Shown: positions 21,736 through 31,200 of the stretch, in pieces
Layout of the letters: each line of letters begins with the position of its first letter
How positions within the stretch are numbered: position 1 is the first letter of the stretch
Assembly (NCBI GenBank): GCA_965223165.1
Contig: CBDCVQ010000007.1
Location: forward strand, 1-64,000
Length of the DNA: 64,000 nucleotides
Direction: 5' to 3'
Origin: JABDMH01 sp965223165
GTDB lineage: Bacteria > Bacteroidota > Bacteroidia > Chitinophagales > Saprospiraceae
Made by a program: the position numbers and the translations under genes
Notes under the pieces: generated by a model
Database searches by the model: none
What the model saw: only the letters and a program-made list of their open reading frames with translations
Told to the model about the DNA's origin: nothing

Positions 21736-22230
21736 ATGACTACTTTGATTCGGGTCAACCTGACCCACCTATTGGCTATTGCCCTATTTCTACTTCCGAC
21801 TCTTTTATCTGGTCAAAGCGAGGACTTTGTGCTGGATTTTGACGACCAGCAGGTGCAGGCGGAGTTACCTGCAGACTGCGGAGAAATCACCGAATGCCAC
21901 GGTATGACCATAGAGCTGACCGACGGATGCTACTTAGAAGTCGACCCCTCTATTTCAGGCGTGCTGATGGCACCCGGGAATCTGCACTTTGACCTTTCCT
22001 CGCTATCAAATCTGGCCGAGGTTAGGCTGACCATGGTACACTTCGTACCCCCTGGAAAGGCCACTGCGGAGCTCTCTGGCACCGGCGGCACGACCATAGC
22101 CAGCCGTGCCAATACGGGCACGAAACAGCAAGAGACTTGGATCTTCACTGGTTCAGATCTTGCCTTGGCAACGACCCTCAAGATTTCGAGCCATGAGTCC
22201 TGCTTGGAATCCATCGCATTCGAATTCTGA
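21736..22230 (+). CDS. Small secreted beta-rich protein upstream of the giant adhesin
   Basis: About 164 residues from the ATG at 21736, which places a good signal peptide at the start ('LTHLLAIALFLLPTLLSG'). The mature part is acidic and predicted to be beta-rich, with paired cysteines ('DCGEITECHG', 'GCYLEV', 'ESCLES'), and ends '...ESIAFEF'. No T9SS sorting domain or known family is recognised. It is 51 bp upstream of the giant surface-protein gene on the same strand, so co-transcription is likely. A partner, chaperone or independent secreted role are all possible. Confidence 0.7.
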   Translation: MTTLIRVNLTHLLAIALFLLPTLLSGQSEDFVLDFDDQQVQAELPADCGEITECHGMTIELTDGCYLEVDPSISGVLMAPGNLHFDLSSLSNLAEVRLTMVHFVPPGKATAELSGTGGTTIASRANTGTKQQETWIFTGSDLALATTLKISSHESCLESIAFEF

Positions 22231-22281
22231 CAAAACACAAACTATTTCTTCACCCTCTACCCCCTAATCCCCCTACTTATC

Positions 22282-25200
22282 ATGAAATATCCATGGGATA
22301 CTAACACCCCAATTGACGCCAACCGCTTTAGAAAACTACTTTGTATTGGACTTCTACTGGCTTTATCCGTAGGCGTCCAACATGCGTTATATGCGCAAAA
22401 CTGCCCCAGTGGCTGCGGCAGTGGCTCTGGTACCGGCCAGTACTGTGGCTGCAATTGTGACATCCCTCCAGGCACCTGCCCCATTGACGTGGTACTGGTC
22501 CTGGATGAATCGGGCTCGATGGCGAACAATGATGGAGCGACGGCACTCCGGGCGTCGGTCATGACCTTTCTCAATGCACTGCTGACGGACGGTTGCGGCA
22601 GTCGAGCGGCCATCGTGGAATATTCGTCGTCAGCTAGAAATGTCTCCATCAATGGATCGAGTGGTCTGCAGATCATCGATCAAAACTTCATCAATTGTGT
22701 GCAAGACTACCTAACCTGCCCATCCTCCTGCTCGGCCAGCGAGTGCTACGCTCCGGGGGGTGGTACAAACTGGAACACCGGTTTCGCGGCCGCCATGAAC
22801 GTAGGTGGCTGGAACGACGTAGACCTGGTCTTGCACTTAACCGATGGTGTTCCTTCGAATAACGGCTGCACCGAGGCTGACCAAATCAAGACCGATGGTA
22901 AACACCTCTTTAATGTCGGAGTGGGCACTGGGATCAATGGTGCAAATCTCTCGTCTGTGGCAGGTCCCGATCAGTGGACCAGCGGGGGCTCGGTGACGAT
23001 GGCCGAGGCGGATTACGCCTTGATCACCAATCCTGCCGACCTTGCCGCCGCCTTTGGTGCGTTTGCCCGGGATTTATGCAGAGGTACTGTCACTTGCAGT
23101 GTATCACAAGAGATACTGTGCAATGGTGCATCTACAGGTAGCGTGACCGTCGAGGCACCCAATGCAACCGGTACACCCACCTTCCGCTGGTACAATGTAC
23201 TGACTCCCGGCACTACCATCCCATGCACCGCGATGACCAGCGGTGGCACCACCACTTGTGAAGTCACGGGTCTTCCCGCGGGCACATATGAGGTCGAGGT
23301 CGTGGACGGCTGCGGCAACCAGGAAATCTGCCAAGTCGTGCTGGATGATGGACCTCCCGACCCGGTCATGGATGCCGTGGACGTGACGATCTGTAGTGAC
23401 GACATCACGAATGTCACCTTCTCAGCCACCCTGGGGGTACCCCCCTACACTTACGAGCTCATCGCCATCCTAAATCCGGGTGGTTTGACTCCCGGAGCCG
23501 GCAATGCAAGCACCGGATCAGGTGTCGCATCCAATCATATCCAAAACGATACCTGGACGAATACCACCGGTAGCCAGCAGACCATCACCTATCAGGTGAG
23601 AGCCATCACGGCTGACGGATGCACCGGCGTATCTGCCGACCTGATCGTCAATGTGGATCCCGAACCCGTGCTCACATCCAATCTTGATGTGTCGGTCTGT
23701 AGCGATGTAGCCATTGGCATTAGCCTCTCACCCGTGGGTGGACAACCTGCCGGCACGACCTACAACATTACAGCTTTGGTCGACCCCGGCCTGTCAGGTA
23801 CGCCTACGACCGGCAATGGTCTGGGAGCAAACGCCATCAGTGGTGATATCTTTACCAACACCACCAGTGGCGCCCTCACGGTCACCTATTCTATCACACC
23901 TATCGGACCTTCGCCAAATAATTGCCAGGGATCCACGGCCCAGGTGGTGGCCACCATCTTGCCAGAACCTGAGGTCTCCCTAAATCTGGACAACACCGTG
24001 TGTAGTGGTGAACCCAGCGGTATTACCCTCAGCACCGGCAATGGGGTGTCCGCAACGAGCTATGATATCTCGGCCGTCGTCAGCGCGGGGCTGAGTGGGA
24101 CAGCTACTACCGGCACGTCTCTGGCGGCTGATGCTATTGCCAATGACATATTCACGAACACCACTGGCGGTCCACTGACCGTCACTTATACCGTCACGGC
24201 GAATGGACCGGATCCCGATAATTGTGTTGGTGATGCCCTTGATGTGATTCTGACCATTGATCCTGAGCCCGTGTTAGCTTCTACCCTGGATGCTACCCAG
24301 TGTAGTGACATACCGAGTGGTATCAATCTAGCGGTCGCCGCAGGGAGCACAGGAGCGGCTACTTACGATATCACGGCAATCAATATGAATGGCCTCACGG
24401 CTAGCGCAGGAAATCCAACGACCGGCACCGGATTTGGGGCAGGTGAAATCGCTGACGACGCCTATACCAATACTTCAGGCATGGCTGTCGATGTCATCTA
24501 CACCATCGTGCCCGTCAGTGCCGATGGATGCCTCGGACAGGCGCTGGACGTTACTTTCACCATCACCCCCGAGCCGGTCCTAGCCAGCAACCTCGATGCG
24601 ACCCAATGCAGCGATGTGCCCAGTGGCATTGTACTTAATACCACCGCAGGTACCGCCGCATCCGGATACAACATCACCGATATCAACATGAACGGGCTGA
24701 CCCCCAGTGCCGGCAACCCCGTCACCGGAAATAATCTGCCCGCAAGCGAAATCACAGATGATGCTTATACCAACACCACCGGTGCACCCGTGGACGTCGT
24801 CTACACCGTCGTGCCGGTGAGCGGCAGCAGTTGCGAAGGCGATGCAGTCGTCGTCACTTTTACGATCAATCCGGAACCGGTGCTCAGCACCGCGCTGGAT
24901 GCCACCGTCTGTAGCGACCAACCCAGTGGTATCACCCTGAGTCATAGTGGTGCTACCGCCGCGGCGACCTTTGACATCACCGCGATTTATATGAATGGCC
25001 TCACGGCCAGCGCTGGAAATCCAACGACCGGCACCGGATTTGGTGCCAATGAGATCGCCGACGATGCCTACACCAATACCACCGGTGCACCCGTGGATGT
25101 CGTCTATACCATTGAGCCGGTCAGTGCCTCAGCTTGTGCCGGAGATGCCGTCCAAGTCACGCTTACCGTTGATCCCGAGCCCGTGTTGGCTTCTACCCTG

Positions 25201-28200
25201 GACGCGACACAGTGTAGTGATATCCCGAGTGGTATCAATCTAGCGGTCGCTCCTGGTAGCACCGGAGCTACTACTTACGACATCACAGCGATTAATATGA
25301 ATGGCCTCACCGCTAGCGCCGGAAATCCAACGACCGGAACCGGATTTGGTGCGGGTGAGATCGCCGACGATGCATACACCAATAATTTGGGCATGGCCGT
25401 AGACGTAGTCTATACTATCGTGCCCGTCAGCGCCGACGGATGCCTCGGAGAAGCGCTGGACGTTATATTTACCATCACACCTGAGCCGGTCTTAGCCAGC
25501 AACCTCGATGCGACCCAATGCAGCGATGTACCTAGCGGGATTGTGCTAAACACCAGCGCAGGCACCGCCGCATCCGGATACAATATCACCAACATCAACA
25601 TGAACGGGCTGACACCCAGTGCCGGCAATCCCGTCACTGGCAACAACCTGCCCGATAACGAAATCGCCGATGACGCCTATACCAATACCACCGGTGCACC
25701 TGTGGACGTCATCTACACCGTCGTGCCAGTCAGCGGCAGCAGTTGCGAAGGCGATGCCGTCGTCGTCACTTTTACGGTCAATCCGGAACCCGTGCTCAGC
25801 ACCGCGCTGGATGCCACCGTCTGTAGCGACCAACCCAGTGGTATCACCCTGAGTCACAGTGGTGCTACCGCTGCGGCAACCTTTGACATCACCGCGATTA
25901 ATATGAATGGCCTCACGGCCAGCGCAGGAAATCCAACGACCGGTACCGGATTTGGTGCGGGTGAGATCGTGGATGACGCCTATACCAATACCACCGGTGC
26001 ACCCGTGGACGTCGTCTACACCGTCGTGCCGGTCAGTGCCTCAGCTTGTGCCGGAGATGCCCTCCAGGTGACGCTTACGGTTGACCCTGAGCCTGTATTG
26101 GCTTCTACCTTGGATGCTACCCAGTGTAGTGACATCCCGAGTGGTATCAATCTAGCAGTCGCCGCCGGGAGCACCGGAGCGGCGACCTACGATATCACGG
26201 CGATCAATATGAATGGCCTCACGGCTAGCGCAGGAAATCCAACGACCGGCACCGGATTTGGTGCCAATGAGATCGCCGACGATGCTTACACCAATAGCTC
26301 GGGCATGGCCGTGGACGTGGTCTATACCATCGTGCCTGTCAGCGCCGACGGATGCCTCGGAGAAGCGCTGGACGTCGTTTTCACCATCACACCCGAACCG
26401 GTCTTAGCCAGCAACCTCGATGCGACCCAATGCAGCGACGTGCCTAGTGGCATTGTGCTAAACACCACCGCTGGGACCGCCGCATCCGGATACAATATCA
26501 CCAACATCAACATGAACGGGCTGACCCCCAGTGCCGGTAATCCGGTCACTGGCAACAACCTGCCCGATAACGAAATCGCCGATGACGCCTATACCAATAC
26601 CACCGGTGCACCTGTGGACGTCGTCTACACCGTCGTGCCGGTGAGCGGCAGCAGTTGCGAAGGCGATGCCGTCGTCGTCACATTTACGGTCAATCCGGAA
26701 CCCGTGCTCAGCACCGCGCTGGATGCCACCGTATGTAGTGACCAACCCAGTGGTATCACTCTGAGCCATGGCGGTGCCACCGCTGCGGCGACCTTTGACA
26801 TCACCGCGATTAATATGAATGGCCTCACGGCTAGCGCAGGAAATCCAGCAACCGGCACCGGATTTGGTGCCAATGAGATCGTGGATGACGCCTATACCAA
26901 TACCACCGGTGCACCCGTGGATGTCGTCTACACCGTCGTGCCGGTCAGTGCCTCAGCTTGTGCCGGAGATGCCCTCCAGGTGACACTTACGGTTGACCCT
27001 GAGCCTGTATTGGCTTCTACCCTGGATGCTACCCAGTGCAGTGACATCCCGAGTGGTATCAATCTAGCGGTCGCCGCCGGGAGCACCGGAGCGGCTACCT
27101 ACGATATCACGGCGATCAATATGAATGGCCTCACGGCTAGCGCGGGAAATCCAACGACCGGCACCGGATTTGGTGCGGGTGAGATCGCCGACGATGCCTA
27201 CACCAATAACTCAGGCATGGCCGTGGACGTGGTCTATACCATCGTGCCCGTCAGCGCCGACGGATGCCTCGGAGATGCCCTCGACGTCGTATTCACCATC
27301 ACGCCCGAACCGGTCTTAGCCAGCAACCTTGATGCGACCCAATGTAGCGATGTACCCAGTGGGATCGTGCTAAGCACCACCGCAGGCACCGCTGCATCCG
27401 GATACAACATTACCAACATCAACATGAACGGGCTGATCCCCAGAGCCGGCAATCCGGTCACCGGAAATAATCTGCCCGCGAGCGAAATCGCCGACGATGC
27501 TTACACCAATACTACCGGTGCGCCCGTCATTGTGACCTACACGATCGTGCCGGTGAGCGGATCGGACTGTGAAGGGGATGCTGTTGACGTGGAGCTCACC
27601 ATCTTACCGGAACCACTTGTCATGAACTACTCCGAGATACTCTGCAGTGGCGCGACTCTGAATAGTGACCTTGACCAAGGTATCAATCCTCCTGACTTGG
27701 GTCTGGTCCTTGGATACAGCTACACCGTGACAAGTAGCGATCCGGCAAACGTACCACCCGGGCCGAATCGGAATTCTCCCACTGCATCCAATGTGACGGA
27801 TAGCTATACCAACACGACGGGTACAGATGTATTTATCACGTACCTAGTCACGCCAGCTCTGCTGGGGCCCAATCTCCTAAGCATATGTCCCGGGGATCCG
27901 TTCTTGTTCACCGTGACCGTCACTAGCGAAATCGTATGCAATCCTTCGATTGTAAATGTGACATGCAACGGATTGAGCGATGGACAGGTAACCGTAAATG
28001 CCTCCGGAGGTACGGCACCGTATACCTATGCTTGGAGTCATAACGGAGCGCTAACCGGGCCGTCTGCCAGTGACCTCCCGGCGGGTAGTCATTCGATCAC
28101 CATTACGGATGCCAACAACTGTACGGGCATCTGCACATTCACTGTGACCGAGCCGCCCGTACTGACGGCCGCAGCTGCTTTTGTTTGTAATGCCGATGGT

Positions 28201-31200
28201 ACCGCTGATATCGATCTGACCGTGGCTGGTGGAACTGCTCCATACACTTATCAATGGAGTGGAGGCCTGCCTGCTGTCGAAGATCCCACCTCCGTGGTGG
28301 TGGACATCATATACTCCGTCACAGTCACGGACGCCAACCAGTGTATCGTAATAACCACCGTACTACCAGAAGGATGTTGCCGTCTTGAACTCGGTGACTG
28401 TCCCGATGATAGTAACCTCAGTTGTATAGATGATACGACGACGGTGGCAGATGACATAGCGGCGATCCTGGCCATGGTGATTCAGGATCCGGGACCTTGT
28501 GGCCCGGTCACCGTCACCCTCAGCCAACGCACGGAGACCGGAGATTGCGGTACTACTCCAGGATTGACGATTACGCGAGTCTACGATGTCACCGACGGTA
28601 TCACCACGTTGAATTGCACCTTCCAGCAGACGATCTTTGACAATACGCCTCCAGTAGCTCCTCCCGGCCTGCCCGACATCACCGTGGAGTGCTCCAATAT
28701 CCCGGCACCGGTCTATCCCGGGCCGGCCACCGATTGCGGCAATGATGTAGCGGCGATCTTTTCGGAGACGTCAGATCAGCAGCCCGGCTGTGCCAACTAT
28801 ACAATCACTCGCACCTGGACCTATACAGATCCTTGTGGCAATAGCACGGTAGTGCAGCGAGTCATCACCGTGGAAGACACGACGCCGCCGGAAGTGCCCA
28901 ATGGGCCCCGAGATTGGCGCTTTGCCTGCCTCTTTGAGGTACCCGCCGGTCAACCTTTGACCGCCAGGGACGATTGTACGGATACACCCCTTGTCGCCAA
29001 TCCCGTCGACGAGGTCATACCAGGTGCTTGTCCCAGTAATTTTGACATCATCCGGCGGTGGATCTTTGAAGATAATTGTGGCAATCGAGATACGGTGACG
29101 CAAAACATCATCGTCCGCGATGTCATTGTGCCTGAATTGACTTGTCCACCAGACCTGTCCTTTGCGTGTATCGCAGATGTGCCGCCGGCCTATACAGACC
29201 TAAGCAGCTTTGTCGCTGCCGGTGGCAGTGCTTTCGATCATTGTGACCTGGATCCGACTTCGTTTCAATTGCTAACCGAGCGATCGTCCGGAGAGTGTCC
29301 GACCGTCATTCGCAGGACATATCAAATAGCAGATCAATGTGGCAATCTTGCCACCTGCCAGCAGACAATCACTGTCAATGATACGACGGCACCAGTGATT
29401 TTTACCTGTCTACCTGACGTGGTCACTGCCTGCTCCAATGTTGAGCCTACCGTGGCTACGTTACCTGCCAGCACTACGTTGGCTTCCGCCTTTGGCGTGA
29501 CCGATAATTGCACGGCGATCGCAGATTTGGTGGTTTCTGCCTCGGACTCGGGTCCGATCATCACGGGTTGTACGTACGTATTTGAGAGAGTATATACCAT
29601 CAGTGACCTGTGTGGAAACGAAGCCTCCTGCACTCAGCGGTTCACCTACACCTACGATAAAGAAGCACCACAAATCTCCGGTTACGACGAAGTCGTGGAG
29701 ATCGGCTGTGGCGAGCTCCTTCCGGCACCCGCTAATGTGTCGGTAGAGGACAATTGCCCGGGCAGCGTGACCCTCACCTATCGTCAGGTGAATGGCAAGA
29801 GCGGCTGTCTGAATGAATCGTATACACGCTATTGGACCGCCACGGATGCCTGTGGCAACTCGACGCAGGCTGTGCAGTACATCTACCGAGTAGAGCGAGC
29901 CCTGATCGAGGGACCGGCTGACACGACGATCCAGTGTGGCGAGCCTATACCGGAGCCCGTCTTCGAGGTCGAGACCGAGTGCAGTGACCTGCGACGAGAG
30001 TACCGCGAGGAGACGCTAGCCGGCGACTGCTCATGTGAGTACACGATCATGCGGATATGGCAGTTCTACAACAAGTGCATCGGCGTCGTACGCGATACGC
30101 AGTACGTATTTGTCGTCGATACCAAACCCCCTGACGTGACCATCGTCAATCCGATGATCGCCGATATGGAGATTGGGGGCACCATGGTCATGTATGGATG
30201 TGGCATGGAACCCGCCGTGGCCATGGAAGACATCGTGACGGATGACTGCTGTGGCGTGGCAGAGGTGGAACCCTACGATGCACTGATTGCCAGCAGCACG
30301 TGTGAAATCTTCGGCTTCTATCAGAAATGGAGATGTGGATACATCGTCACTGACCTGTGCGGAAATCAGATCGACTACTGGTTTAACGTGCTCCAATACG
30401 ATACTACGGCCCCACGATTTGTGGGCGACACGATCGTCAATCATGTGGTGGCATGTGGCGATCCGATTCCCGAGATCCCTCATGTGGAAGCAGAGGACAA
30501 TTGCTTGGGTGCGGTAGAGGTCAAATTCTCACAGGACACCCTCGGCCACTATCCAGATTCATTTACACTGGTGCGTAGTTGGGTAGCGGGCGACGACTGT
30601 CAAAATTTTGCGGAGCAAACGCAGACCATTACGGTGTGTCCCAATGATCCGGCGGCTGCTATTGGTTCGCTGGAGAGCATCGTCTGGATGGACGACAATA
30701 GGGATGGTGTTCAGGGCAACTTCGAAGAGGGGTTGAACCAGGTCCGCGTGCATCTCTACCAGGACGGTGACATGGATGGAACACCAGACGGATCCGCCGT
30801 GTCGTCAGACGTGACCCGGACCATCGCGGGACGAGCCGGCAAATTTCTCTTTGTAGATGTGGCCGCCGGTAACTACCTGATTGGTGTGGAACTGAAAGAT
30901 GAGCTAATATTTACCGCTCCTCATGCCGGATCCAACGTGCTGGTCGACTCGGACATTGATCCGACCACCGGCATGTCCGAAACTTTTGAGATCCGAGCGG
31001 GTGAGCATGAGCAAAGTATCGATGTGGGTATGACCTTGCCTATCCGTGGAGCTGAGATCAGCACATTTGTGGTCAGTCAACAAGACAACTGCACAAACGA
31101 ACTGCGTTGGTCTACCCAATCGGAGGCAGGCACCGATTATTTCGCTGTCGAACGCTCGCAGGACGGCGTTGCCTTTGCAGAGATCGATCGGGTAGATGCC

